NCBI GenBank assembly: GCA_045613125.1
Contig: JAZLAM010000016.1
Span: 1 to 64,000 of the forward strand
DNA: 64,000 nucleotides
DNA from: JAFTYO01 sp045613125
GTDB taxonomy: Bacteria; Pseudomonadota; Alphaproteobacteria; RF32; CAG-239
Direction of reading: 5' to 3'
A program made the translations under genes and the position numbers. The notes below the pieces were generated by a model, which saw only the letters and a list, made by a program, of their open reading frames with translations, was not told the origin of the DNA and made no database searches. Positions 43,758 to 52,797 of the stretch are shown here, in pieces. Positions within the stretch are counted from its first letter, which is position 1; each line of letters starts with the position of its first letter.

Positions 43758-44522
43758 ATGATAAAAATTTCAGCATATATTGTTACTTTAAATGAAGAAT
43801 TGCGTTTAGATAGAACTTTAAAGGCTGTCTCAAAAGTTGCCGATGAAATCATTATTATTGATAGTGGAAGCACAGATAAAACTGAAAAAATTGCAAAGAA
43901 ACATAAAGCAAAATTTATGTTTCATAAATGGAAAAATATTTCATCTCAGAAAAATTTTGCGCAAAACAAATGCTCAAATGATTGGGTTTTATCTCTTGAT
44001 TCTGATGAAGTTTTATCCGATGATTTGATACAAGAAATAAAACAAATCAAAAAAAATCCGACTGCAGATGCATATAAAGTAAAAATTTGCGATATGTTAC
44101 CCGGTGATAAAAAACCTCGTTTGCTTGCAAAAACATACAATCAAGTCCGTTTATATAACAGAAAAAAAGCCAACATGCCTGATGATTTAACTCATGACAG
44201 GGTTGTTTTGGGAGATGATTGTCAAGTAGAACAATTAAAAGCAAAAGTTCATCACTATTCTTATGTAACATTAACTCAACTTTGGTTTAAGCTGAATATG
44301 TATACCGACGAACTGGTTAAAACCGCTTTAGAAAAAAACAAAAAATATTCCAAACTTCGTTTATATACAGAATTTCCTCGCCAATTTTTGGTATACTACT
44401 TTAAGCGTCGCTATTGTATGTATGGAACTTGCGGTTTTTGGATGGCAACATCATATGCATATTTTAGGTTTTTAAAAATTGCAAAATATTTTGAATATAA
44501 AGCATTAAATAAAAAGAACTAA
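43758..44522 (+). CDS. Family 2 glycosyltransferase (WaaE/KdtX-like)
   Basis: This 254-residue protein has a GT-A domain: ISAYIVTLNEELRLDRTL, DSGSTDKTEKIA and WVLSLDSDEVL (DxD-type metal site). The C-terminal half includes HYSYVTLTQLWFKLNMYTDE, and its overall size resembles the WaaE/KdtX lipopolysaccharide-core glucosyltransferases. The exact sugar and acceptor are not predictable. It lies 60 nt after fabI and may be read through from it. Confidence 0.78.
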   Translation: MIKISAYIVTLNEELRLDRTLKAVSKVADEIIIIDSGSTDKTEKIAKKHKAKFMFHKWKNISSQKNFAQNKCSNDWVLSLDSDEVLSDDLIQEIKQIKKNPTADAYKVKICDMLPGDKKPRLLAKTYNQVRLYNRKKANMPDDLTHDRVVLGDDCQVEQLKAKVHHYSYVTLTQLWFKLNMYTDELVKTALEKNKKYSKLRLYTEFPRQFLVYYFKRRYCMYGTCGFWMATSYAYFRFLKIAKYFEYKALNKKN

Positions 44523-44552
44523 AAATATCATCAGGGCATAATAAACAATAAA

Positions 44553-44743
44553 AGTCACCCCTCCGAGTGGAAAAAATAACACTGTCCCCCCCTATTTTGC
44601 CTAAAATCTCTATAAACTGTCACCCCTATTTTTTGCTTGCAATCGCTATACCGTCACCCCTCCGAACGAAGTGAGGTCAAGGGGTCTTCAAATTAATTAA
44701 TCGGTAGATGCCTTGACCAAACCTTGCGGTTTGGAGGCATGAC
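44553..44743. repeat. Hairpin-repeat cluster downstream of the Cys-rich gene (region B)
   Basis: The array contains a half unit (about 44553-44570), two ~34-nt tandem units beginning GTCNCCCC (about 44584-44652; GTCACCCCTA at 44619), a minus-oriented hairpin unit (44653-44689) and a plus-oriented unit (44707-44743, arms CCAAACC/GGTTTGG). Ends and spacer (CTTCAAATTAATTAATCGG) match regions A and C. There is no coding sequence in the 338-bp gap. Confidence 0.7.
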
Positions 44744-44809
44744 TATATTATATTTCCTTAACGGTTTAGAGGTATGACAGGGGGTGTTTTGCCAGTATAA
44801 CACTTTAAA

Positions 44810-44843
44810 TATTAAAAACCCCCTTGATAAACACACAAGGGGG
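44810..44843 (-). terminator. Terminator of the Cys-rich gene
   Basis: CCCCCTTG / CAAGGGGG is followed on the minus strand by TTTTTAATATTT. Confidence 0.8.
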
Positions 44844-44860
44844 TGTTGTATAATTAAATG

Positions 44861-47800
44861 TTATTGTGTTTGCAAATGACATTCCGTATATAAAGGACCG
44901 CCACATGTACCATCACTTGTTGATTTAATCATCTCTTCAGGCTTCACTTGGCCACCTAGTTCTTCACATGTGTCTTGCGATATTGGAGCTGTCGGAAGGT
45001 TTCCATCTTCATCCACTAACGGAGAAGAACCACCCGCACAGTTCTTTGTTTTCGTATCACATCTTGCAACATACTTACAATCTGAACTAACGTCTGGTAT
45101 TGTGCCCGTTACCGGATATGTTACTCCTGATGTACCTTCAAGATAACATCCTTTATCGCTCAGATCCGGACAGACACAACTTCCCTGATAATATGTTGTA
45201 TTACATCGTGAAATTGTATTACCACCTGTAGGGACATCTTTTCCTTTGTTTTTACACTCTGCTTCTGTTACATAACCATCCGGTGTTGTACATTTAGCAT
45301 AATATTCACAGCCTTCAATACCCATACTTCCTGCATAGTAATACTCGCTACCCGCGGTCTTATTCTGATAATATCCTTGATCCTCTTTATCCGGACAGAC
45401 ACATTGTGTACCTTCTTTGTAATATTTACCTCCACATTCTGATATCAAACCATTCTGATCAGGCTCCTGTCCTGTCGGACAGTTAAGCTCTTCTGCCGTT
45501 TTTGCTCCTGTGATTGGAGATGTGTAATGAAAACATTTCTCTATACTGCATGGAGCATATGCATAACATGATGTTTCAGTCTTTGGTGATGAACCATAAT
45601 GAGCGTATTCCATATAGAAGTACTCAGATAAACCAACATCACTTAAAGTTTTTACACCTCCCTCTGTTGGGTCTTCAGTAAAGTACTTACCACCACATTC
45701 TGTATATTCTTCACAAGGAACACTTTTTGTTTTATAATAGAAACAACCTTCAGGAACTTCACCATATTCAGATGTAACATTAATTACATTTTCACCAGGC
45801 GTTTGACCTGACAATATATGGCCTTCTTTGACTTTGGGACAACAACGTTCTATCCCATTACTTGATAATTTGCTTCCTTCACATTTTGTATAATAACAAC
45901 CGATTTTTTCATCAAATGTTTCATCATCTTTATAATTTGGATAATGTTCACTTGTACTATCTGTAAAGCCTCTTGTTATGTCGTCTTCAAAACTTGCTTT
46001 ATTTGCATATATTGTCTCATCGCTTTTTTTAGCTTGACAGCAATCACCACTGCTGAAATAATAATGACCACCACATTCACTATAACAATTTGCACTTTTT
46101 ACACAAGGCGTAAAGTAACCACATACCTTATAACCAGAAGGAGGCAAATCTTGCTCAGTAAAATAGTCTGCGCATGGAGAATTTGGATCTATTGTTTTTT
46201 CACAATTTTGAAATATATAACATCCAACACCTGTATCGAGAGTGATATATCTACTCTCGAAGTTAACCCAAGAACTTCCCGTAGATATCATACACGTCGC
46301 GGATCTTTTATAATATTCAACTTCCTTACCAGCGTTTTGCAAATCTTTAACATATTCTTCACATCCATTTATACAATCGCTTGCGCAATATTCTTTTTCT
46401 GTTATAGGATCTATTGCCTTCTCACAATACTTACCGTCATAAGAGTTACACTTTGTTTTAGGTTCTTCCATACAATTTTCCGGTTTGCAATATTTCCTTA
46501 TACCGCCAACATCATCAATTATTGTTGCTTCTTTACAAACTTGCCCTGATGGACATGCTGCTGGCACACACTCTCCGGTACAAGCAGATCTCTCGTTATA
46601 AAAGGTAGATTCTGTACATATATAACCCTCTTCACACTTATCTTCAGTTCCACACTTGCCATCGCAACGGATTCCTGCTTCACTTTCTGACAGCACCGTT
46701 CCAACGCACACTTCTTCTCCGGTACAAAAATCTGTCATTTCATCTATAGAGGCAGATGATAAACACTTCTCATTGCTATCTGGAGCTCTAAAATATGCAT
46801 ACACCAATGTAAAAGCTGGTCCCTCTTGTGCATTAGCACAGCCTGGAACAAGCTCTCCGGTAAACACTTGTAAATCTCCCGTTTCATCTGAACCGCATTT
46901 ACCGGTTTCATTGTTACAATGCACAACATCTCCAGCCTCTATCTTTAGAGTAGGAATTCTTATTCCAGATTTAGATAATGGAGCTTCTAGAATACGTATT
47001 TCGCATCCTTCTGGTTTTCCTGCATTAAATGTTGTACATTTACAATCTGTGATATACTCTTTACCTCCACATTCTACACGCGTACCATCGAGAGTAGTAC
47101 CAAACATTATTTGTTCTCCATTTTGTGTCAGATTCAAACATCTTTTACCATTTGCCATGCTAGAATCATCAACATCAGCCGTTTTCCAACCTGGAAAAGC
47201 ATTCTCTTCGTTATCAGGTGTAGAATCGTAAACAATAGAAAAACTACCACCACAATCATATTCTTCACTCATACACTCATGCAGACGCACCTTTAAAATA
47301 TCGTCACCAGCAATAATATGACACGGTCTTACCCAATAATACCCGTTATTTAACCAATATTCAGCTTCATTTTCACTATAAGTTTTACCTTTCCAATATC
47401 CTTCATCCTCTGCGTTCACCAGACCTTCTCGTACTGACCATTTATCACTTTCTTTCGGAGGTAAAACTATTTCACATATCCCTGAATCTTCACTATAACC
47501 TAGCTGATTTTTATTAATATTCATACATAAAGCAGGATTCACTTCACATCCCTCAAAATATCGCTTATTATCGATTGCTTTGCAATAGAAAGAGCCTACT
47601 GTCGTACCTTGTTCACCAATATCACCACTACAATATTTATAACCTAATGTTGCACAGTCAAACTGTGGCTCACAAGTCCGACTTTGCTCCCCAAGGACAT
47701 AATTAATCTCACATGTATCACTTATACAGTTACAATCTTCCATGCAATTATCATCATTATCGTTACAACCATCATTGTTAATATCATAACAAGCTTTTCT

Positions 47801-48706
47801 TGAAGCTACCAACGTTTGTCCATATTCTAATGAGGTGGTCTCACAACCCGTAACTTGCCAACAACCGTTAGAATCTAGAGTACACACAGCATAGAGCATC
47901 GAAGCTTTACATAGGTCGTCTGTTGTATATTCACCATTAGCACTATTACATTCATATGGAGGGTCCTTACATTCTACCTCATCAGATATGCACATACCTT
48001 TCTTGCCGGGGAAAGCAACATTTATAGGCTGTTTCTTTCTAGTACAACCTTTACCATCACACTCCGCAGGACAAGCATTAGGATCCGGATTTTGGGTTAC
48101 AAACGTATAACCGTCAGGACAACTACAATCATTAGTGTATATACCACATTCTTGTCCTGGTTTTAAACCTTGTCTTTTGCATTCTTGCGTTTTAATATTA
48201 TATTCATCTTTACACTCACAAAGCTTAAATAAAATGTTACCATCTTTATCTTCACAAGAATCGTTATTACTGTTGTCTGATGGTTCCATCGGATCTTCAC
48301 ACAGTTTATAGTCTCTTGGGCAACTGGTATTTTCTAAAAGACAGCATCTGCCACATTCTACAACACTGCAGTTATATTTATCTCTATTTTTAACACCATC
48401 TTCAGCATAGTCTTCCAAATCAATATAACCGGCTCTACAGCCTTTTTCTTTATAATAATAACCTGTACTATCTTCACAAACCAAGTTGGTATATTCCATA
48501 GCAGAACACCGATCTTCTTCCAAAACCAACGTTTCCCCGCTATATCTTTCTGTGCAAGGTTCTTCACCTTCATCAACAACTACAGGCTGACTTTGCCCTT
48601 TTTGACACTCTAAATCTGCCAAAAAACAAACCCTTGCGTTGACGGAACCGGCCAACAAGCAAGCAGAAAAAACGGCTAAAAACAAGGACTTCCAACGTGT
48701 GTTCAT
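44861..48706 (-). CDS. Giant cysteine-rich exported protein
   Basis: I do not recognise this 1281-residue protein. It has a signal peptide (MNTRWKSLFLAVFSACLLAG, cleavage near VNAR). The mature chain is extremely rich in Cys, Gly, Asp and Glu. The C-terminal half shows irregular modules of about 60 residues: ECGGKYY-like start, a CxCP step, a YY-x-G segment, and CxYYAKC-like close. No membrane anchor, LPxTG or autotransporter domain is seen. Many disulphides are expected, so it probably acts at the surface or outside. ATG 48706 has GGAG 8 nt upstream; the frame is open to 48736. Hairpin repeats flank it on both sides. Confidence 0.75.
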   Translation of the reverse strand: MNTRWKSLFLAVFSACLLAGSVNARVCFLADLECQKGQSQPVVVDEGEEPCTERYSGETLVLEEDRCSAMEYTNLVCEDSTGYYYKEKGCRAGYIDLEDYAEDGVKNRDKYNCSVVECGRCCLLENTSCPRDYKLCEDPMEPSDNSNNDSCEDKDGNILFKLCECKDEYNIKTQECKRQGLKPGQECGIYTNDCSCPDGYTFVTQNPDPNACPAECDGKGCTRKKQPINVAFPGKKGMCISDEVECKDPPYECNSANGEYTTDDLCKASMLYAVCTLDSNGCWQVTGCETTSLEYGQTLVASRKACYDINNDGCNDNDDNCMEDCNCISDTCEINYVLGEQSRTCEPQFDCATLGYKYCSGDIGEQGTTVGSFYCKAIDNKRYFEGCEVNPALCMNINKNQLGYSEDSGICEIVLPPKESDKWSVREGLVNAEDEGYWKGKTYSENEAEYWLNNGYYWVRPCHIIAGDDILKVRLHECMSEEYDCGGSFSIVYDSTPDNEENAFPGWKTADVDDSSMANGKRCLNLTQNGEQIMFGTTLDGTRVECGGKEYITDCKCTTFNAGKPEGCEIRILEAPLSKSGIRIPTLKIEAGDVVHCNNETGKCGSDETGDLQVFTGELVPGCANAQEGPAFTLVYAYFRAPDSNEKCLSSASIDEMTDFCTGEEVCVGTVLSESEAGIRCDGKCGTEDKCEEGYICTESTFYNERSACTGECVPAACPSGQVCKEATIIDDVGGIRKYCKPENCMEEPKTKCNSYDGKYCEKAIDPITEKEYCASDCINGCEEYVKDLQNAGKEVEYYKRSATCMISTGSSWVNFESRYITLDTGVGCYIFQNCEKTIDPNSPCADYFTEQDLPPSGYKVCGYFTPCVKSANCYSECGGHYYFSSGDCCQAKKSDETIYANKASFEDDITRGFTDSTSEHYPNYKDDETFDEKIGCYYTKCEGSKLSSNGIERCCPKVKEGHILSGQTPGENVINVTSEYGEVPEGCFYYKTKSVPCEEYTECGGKYFTEDPTEGGVKTLSDVGLSEYFYMEYAHYGSSPKTETSCYAYAPCSIEKCFHYTSPITGAKTAEELNCPTGQEPDQNGLISECGGKYYKEGTQCVCPDKEDQGYYQNKTAGSEYYYAGSMGIEGCEYYAKCTTPDGYVTEAECKNKGKDVPTGGNTISRCNTTYYQGSCVCPDLSDKGCYLEGTSGVTYPVTGTIPDVSSDCKYVARCDTKTKNCAGGSSPLVDEDGNLPTAPISQDTCEELGGQVKPEEMIKSTSDGTCGGPLYTECHLQTQ

Positions 48707-48821
48707 GGTAAATCTCCATATAATTATATTGCGCAAACATTATATATACGTTTTATTTTATCATCTTTTTTTTATCTTTGCAAATATTTTTTATGTCATA
48801 AGGTGTTTTTTACACTAATTT

Positions 48822-49075
48822 GAAGCCCCCTTGAATTTTTTGCAAGCAAAAAATAGGGGTGACGGTATAGCGATTGTAAGCAAAAAAACAGGGGGGACGA
48901 TTTTTATTTAAAATAACCCTTGTCATGCCTCGATTCCGCTAGGAATCGTCAAGGCATCTACAAATTAATTACTAATCTGAAGACCGCTTGACCTCGCTTT
49001 GCTCGGAGCGGTGACAATATTATTTTTCGCTCGGAGCGGTGACAATGTATGGTTATTCGTTCGGAGCGATGATTT
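48822..49075. repeat. Hairpin-repeat cluster upstream of the Cys-rich gene (region C)
   Basis: Units: 48822-48863 (plus; arms ATTTTTTGC/GCAAAAAAT), 48922-48958 (minus; CGATTCC/GGAATCG) and 48982-49015 (plus; CTCGC/GCTCG), then two right-end fragments (CGGAGCGGTGACAAT-like and CGGAGCGATGATT). 48841-48900 is the inverted counterpart of 44584-44660. The 404-bp gap 48707-49110 holds no gene. Confidence 0.7.
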
Positions 49076-49110
49076 TGTAGAGCATCATCAACCCAGTTAA
49101 AAAGTTTTTA

Positions 49111-49647
49111 TTACCACTTACCCCAATGTACTTTTTCTGCCATATATCTGTCTTCAGGTTGCTTTGCTTCTTCTAGAGGATATCCGATTGGAACAATTGC
49201 AATCGGTTTTATATTTTCCGGTAAATTAAACAATTTTTTTGCACCATCAACAATTGAAGGTATCGGAGTTGCAGCACAATAGCAAGCGCCCAACCCTTTT
49301 GCATGGCAAGCAAGCAATATATTTTGTGTTGCCAAAGCACAATCTACATCTGAAAAACTCCAATAAGGTTCATTTTCTTTGCTATGAAAAGATTTATCCG
49401 TATTGGCACAAACAAGTATAACACACGATGCGTTCTTAGCAAAAGTTGTCCAAGGCTGAAACTCTCTAACCTTATCCATAACAGACAGATCTTCCAGAAC
49501 CAAAAATTCCCATGGTTGTTTGTTATGAGCAGAAGGAGCATAACAAGCCGCTCTTAAAACCTCTTCAATATCTTGTTTCGAAACTTTTTTGTTTGTATCA
49601 AAAAAACGAACTGAGCGCCTTGTTAAAAGGCCTTGCATTAAATCCAT
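49111..49647 (-). CDS. Nitroreductase-family flavoprotein
   Basis: This 178-residue protein has the FMN-binding pattern RRSVRFFDTNKKVSKQDIEEVLRAACYAPSAHNKQPWEFLV and a C-terminal GYPLEEAKQPEDR. Members reduce nitro groups, quinones or other electron acceptors with NAD(P)H. The short form resembles the NADH oxidase/nitroreductase groups found in anaerobes. GGGGAG precedes the start. It may be co-transcribed with the upstream pepF. Confidence 0.88.
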   Translation of the reverse strand: MDLMQGLLTRRSVRFFDTNKKVSKQDIEEVLRAACYAPSAHNKQPWEFLVLEDLSVMDKVREFQPWTTFAKNASCVILVCANTDKSFHSKENEPYWSFSDVDCALATQNILLACHAKGLGACYCAATPIPSIVDGAKKLFNLPENIKPIAIVPIGYPLEEAKQPEDRYMAEKVHWGKW

Positions 49648-49668
49648 ATTTCTCTCCCCTTTATTAAA

Positions 49669-51468
49669 TTATAAATTAAGTTTTCTATCAAGTTCTTCAA
49701 GTTTATCAATGTATGAAGATATCAAATTTAAACCTTTCTGCCAAAAATCAGGCTTTTCAGGGTTGAGACCAAAAGGTTTTAATATATCTTCATAATCACC
49801 TATTGATGTTTTAGAAAGAAGCTCTAAATATTTATCGGCAAAATTTTCAACCGTTCCTTCAGTATTTACCTGATATAACGAATTTACCAAACAATCCGCA
49901 AACGAATATGCATATACATAAAACGGTAAGAAGAAAAAGTGACCTACATTTGACCATATATATTTACAATTTTCATCAACTTTTACATAATCGCCAAGAC
50001 TGGCTTCCATTTCTTCAAGCCAAATTTGACACAATCTGTCTTCAGAAAGCTCACCGAATTTACGCTCATCGTGAACTCTTGTTTCAAAACAATGGAACGC
50101 TATCTGTCTTACAGCCGTGTTTATCATGTCGCCAACTTTTGATGCAATTAAACAAAGTTTTGTTTTGTCATCTTTAGTAGAATTGAGCATATTTTGGAAC
50201 ACCAGCATCTCACCAAACACCGAAGCCACCTCTTCTGTTGTCATACGAGAACGTTCATTAAGATCGCCGTTTTTAACCCTAAGCTGATGGTGACAACCAT
50301 GCCCTAACTCGTGAGCTAACGTTAAAACATCATTTTGTTTTCCGGCAAAATTCAAAAACAGATAAGCATGCTCGCTTGCAATCGGTGCACTACAAAAAGC
50401 TCCGCTCCTTTTGCCGTCACGAGGAGGAACATCTATCCACGCATTATCAAAAAATTGTTGCGCAATTTTACCAAGATTTTCAGAAAATCCGTAATAGCCT
50501 TTTAACACCGTATCAACAGCTTCTTGCCAAGAATATGTAACATCTGCCGAAAAAGGAAGAGGAGCATTTCGATCCCAATAGCTAAGTTTATCAACTCCGA
50601 GCCATTTTGCTTTAAGTTTATAAAACCTGTGTGCAATGTTTTTATAATTATCTCTAACTGTTTGCGTCAAAGATTCTACAACTTTATCATCAACATCTTC
50701 ATATAAATTTCGAGCTGAAATAGGTTTTTTGAAACCACGTTTTGCATCCTCTATGGCTTTATCTTTAACTATCATATTATAGACCAAAGAAAACAATGGG
50801 GCGTGTTGTTTGGCAACTCTGTTTATTTCTGTACCGGCTTTATGACGAAGCTCCATATCTTTTTCAAGCAAAAGTTTTGAAATTTGGGCATCGTTATATT
50901 TTTTACCATCAACGTCAAACTCTTGTCGTGAGGAAGTTTCTTCATATAAACGAACCCAAGCCTCTGATGATGTAACCGATTTTTCAAGTAAAATTTCTTC
51001 TACTTGCTCGCTTAATTCATACTTTTTATATTTACGAACATTTTTTATATATGGCTTATAAAAAGCAACATCTTTATCTTTTAACCATTGTCTTATTTTT
51101 TCTTCCGGCAACTGATTTATTTCCAAAGAAAAAAACACCAACGGCTTAGAATATTCGGTAAGTTTTTCACTAATATTCTGATAAAAAGCCATCGCTTCTT
51201 GATTTTTCATTTGAGTAGACATGTTAAGATATGCAAAGCCACTTAAACGAGCTGAAAGTTTACCACGCTTTTCACTGTCTTTGAGAGCCTGCAAAAATTC
51301 TTTTGATGATAAAGAAGCCAATTTTCCTTTATATTTACGTGCAAAAGATATGGCGCTTTTACGATATTTTTCTAAATCTTTTTCAATTTTATCCGAATGC
51401 ATACTCTCGTATAAATCTGACAAATCCCATGCGGGCAAATCAGTCATCGTTTGGTTGTTTTTGTTCAT
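49669..51468 (-). CDS. pepF: Oligoendopeptidase F family metallopeptidase (M3)
   Basis: This zinc oligopeptidase cleaves short peptides in the cytoplasm. The 599-residue protein has the site HELGHGCHHQL (HExxH) followed by the downstream Glu in RMTTEEVASVFGEML, and the M3B-type N-terminal helical domain (WDLSDLYESM). The frame extends to 51516, but ATG 51468 has GAGGAAG 4 nt upstream and is preferred. It still overlaps the upstream gene by 29 nt, so the two are coupled. Confidence 0.9.
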   Translation of the reverse strand: MNKNNQTMTDLPAWDLSDLYESMHSDKIEKDLEKYRKSAISFARKYKGKLASLSSKEFLQALKDSEKRGKLSARLSGFAYLNMSTQMKNQEAMAFYQNISEKLTEYSKPLVFFSLEINQLPEEKIRQWLKDKDVAFYKPYIKNVRKYKKYELSEQVEEILLEKSVTSSEAWVRLYEETSSRQEFDVDGKKYNDAQISKLLLEKDMELRHKAGTEINRVAKQHAPLFSLVYNMIVKDKAIEDAKRGFKKPISARNLYEDVDDKVVESLTQTVRDNYKNIAHRFYKLKAKWLGVDKLSYWDRNAPLPFSADVTYSWQEAVDTVLKGYYGFSENLGKIAQQFFDNAWIDVPPRDGKRSGAFCSAPIASEHAYLFLNFAGKQNDVLTLAHELGHGCHHQLRVKNGDLNERSRMTTEEVASVFGEMLVFQNMLNSTKDDKTKLCLIASKVGDMINTAVRQIAFHCFETRVHDERKFGELSEDRLCQIWLEEMEASLGDYVKVDENCKYIWSNVGHFFFLPFYVYAYSFADCLVNSLYQVNTEGTVENFADKYLELLSKTSIGDYEDILKPFGLNPEKPDFWQKGLNLISSYIDKLEELDRKLNL

Positions 51469-51985
51469 TTTCTTCTTCCTCTTCCAATTTTTCTTCAACA
51501 TCTTCTTCATATTCAAAAGGTTTCATAATTTTTTGAGCATCAAGAGTTTCTTGTTGCATAAGCGTTTGTTCAAGAATTTTTCTTTCTTTATCCAAGTTTT
51601 CCATATCTTCGGAAAGATAAGGATTTTCTTGATAAAATTTCATAAGTTCTTCATCTTCTTCAAGCTTATTTTTTTCCAAAACAGGTTCAAAAAAATAATT
51701 TGCCCAAGGGGTTTTCTGCTCACCTTTAAGCCAATTTACAAAACCTTTTGCAACAACTTTTGTATCACAATATGTATTTTCAACTATTATTTTTACAAGT
51801 TTTAAAGTGCTTTGTTCTTCATTTTTTAATATTTTTTCTGACATTTGTTTAGTACACGGAATAAAACCACGTTCTAAATCATCTTCTTTCGGAGAAAATA
51901 AAACAAACAAAAACACCATCAAATATGTTGATACAAAAAGTGTAATCAGCAAAGTAAACCAATATTTTTTAAAAAAATTACGCAT
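51440..51985 (-). CDS. Hypothetical single-pass membrane protein
   Basis: This is a 181-residue unknown protein. Residues 11-31 form one membrane helix (TLLITLFVSTYLMVFLFVLF) after a basic start, so the C-terminus should face the periplasm. The C-terminal 60 residues are a very acidic coiled coil (Glu-rich, ending NEQKQPNDD). It lies between glmU and pepF with 8-nt and 29-nt overlaps, so the three are co-translated. Overlap with glmU hints at an envelope-related role, which is inference. Confidence 0.65.
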   Translation of the reverse strand: MRNFFKKYWFTLLITLFVSTYLMVFLFVLFSPKEDDLERGFIPCTKQMSEKILKNEEQSTLKLVKIIVENTYCDTKVVAKGFVNWLKGEQKTPWANYFFEPVLEKNKLEEDEELMKFYQENPYLSEDMENLDKERKILEQTLMQQETLDAQKIMKPFEYEEDVEEKLEEEEENEQKQPNDD

Positions 51986-52709
51986 TTTCTCTTTTCTTTA
52001 AATATGTTTCTAACATTGCAAGTTCTTCTCGTGTATTAGCACTTGCCACTTCTTCAGCATCACCTTCAAAAGCCGTACATTTTAAGCCCATTTTTGAAGC
52101 AACTTCAACAGCATCTGTAAGATAATATTCGCCGGCAGCATTTTCATTGCCTATTTTAGCTAATATATCAAATAAAACTTTACCATCAAAAGCCATAAAA
52201 CCGGAATTACAAAAATCTATAGCTCTTTCTTCTTCCGTAGCGTCTTTATATTCAACGATTCGCTCTAATGTATTGCCGTTCATTTTTAAACGTCCGTAAC
52301 GAGACGGATCTTTAGGTCTAAAACCTAATACAACCACACTATATCCTTCACGAACCTTATTAACTGAGCGTTCAAAAGTTTCTTTTTTAATAAGAGGAGT
52401 ATCTCCGAAAATTACCATAACAGGACCATCAAAGTCTTTTAAAATATCAGATGCACAATTTACCGCATGTCCGGTTCCGAGTTGTTTATCTTGAACACAT
52501 GTCTTATATGGTGCAACTTCTTTTTTTACAATATCACCATCCGGAGCAATTACCGTAACTATCTCATCAACTTTAAGTTCTTCTAAGGTGTCTATAATCC
52601 GTTTTACCATTGATTTATTGCATACAGGCATCATAACTTTCGGTAAGTCAGATTTCATGCGAGTACCCTTTCCGGCTCCTAAAATAATTGCGGCAATTTT
52701 ATTGTTCAT
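51978..52709 (-). CDS. GlmU-like uridylyltransferase, N-terminal domain only
   Basis: This 243-residue protein matches the pyrophosphorylase half of GlmU: LGAGKGTRMKSDLPKV (10-25), QLGTGHAVNCA, FGDTPLIKKETFE, FNSG-equivalent FCNSGFMAFD, and NAAGEYYLTDAVEVA. It makes UDP-GlcNAc from GlcNAc-1-P and UTP. The left-handed beta-helix acetyltransferase half of bacterial GlmU (another ~200 residues) is absent, so GlcN-1-P acetylation must come from elsewhere, or the substrate is different. AAGGAG precedes the start. Confidence 0.82.
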   Translation of the reverse strand: MNNKIAAIILGAGKGTRMKSDLPKVMMPVCNKSMVKRIIDTLEELKVDEIVTVIAPDGDIVKKEVAPYKTCVQDKQLGTGHAVNCASDILKDFDGPVMVIFGDTPLIKKETFERSVNKVREGYSVVVLGFRPKDPSRYGRLKMNGNTLERIVEYKDATEEERAIDFCNSGFMAFDGKVLFDILAKIGNENAAGEYYLTDAVEVASKMGLKCTAFEGDAEEVASANTREELAMLETYLKKRENA

Positions 52710-52797
52710 AAATTTTCTCCTTTTGTTTTATCTTTTTTTAATATCTGTATCATATAATACAAAATATGTTTTATTAGTTAATATCGGGAATAACTTT

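Noticed and set aside
44584..44660. CRISPR array from ~34-nt near-repeats
   Set aside because: The units are directly adjacent with no unique spacers and there are no cas genes. They belong to the dispersed hairpin-repeat family.
45944..46549. 201-residue plus-strand open frame
   Set aside because: It lies antisense inside the Cys-rich gene, has no ribosome binding site, and its Cys/Thr/Phe-rich composition mirrors the opposite strand.
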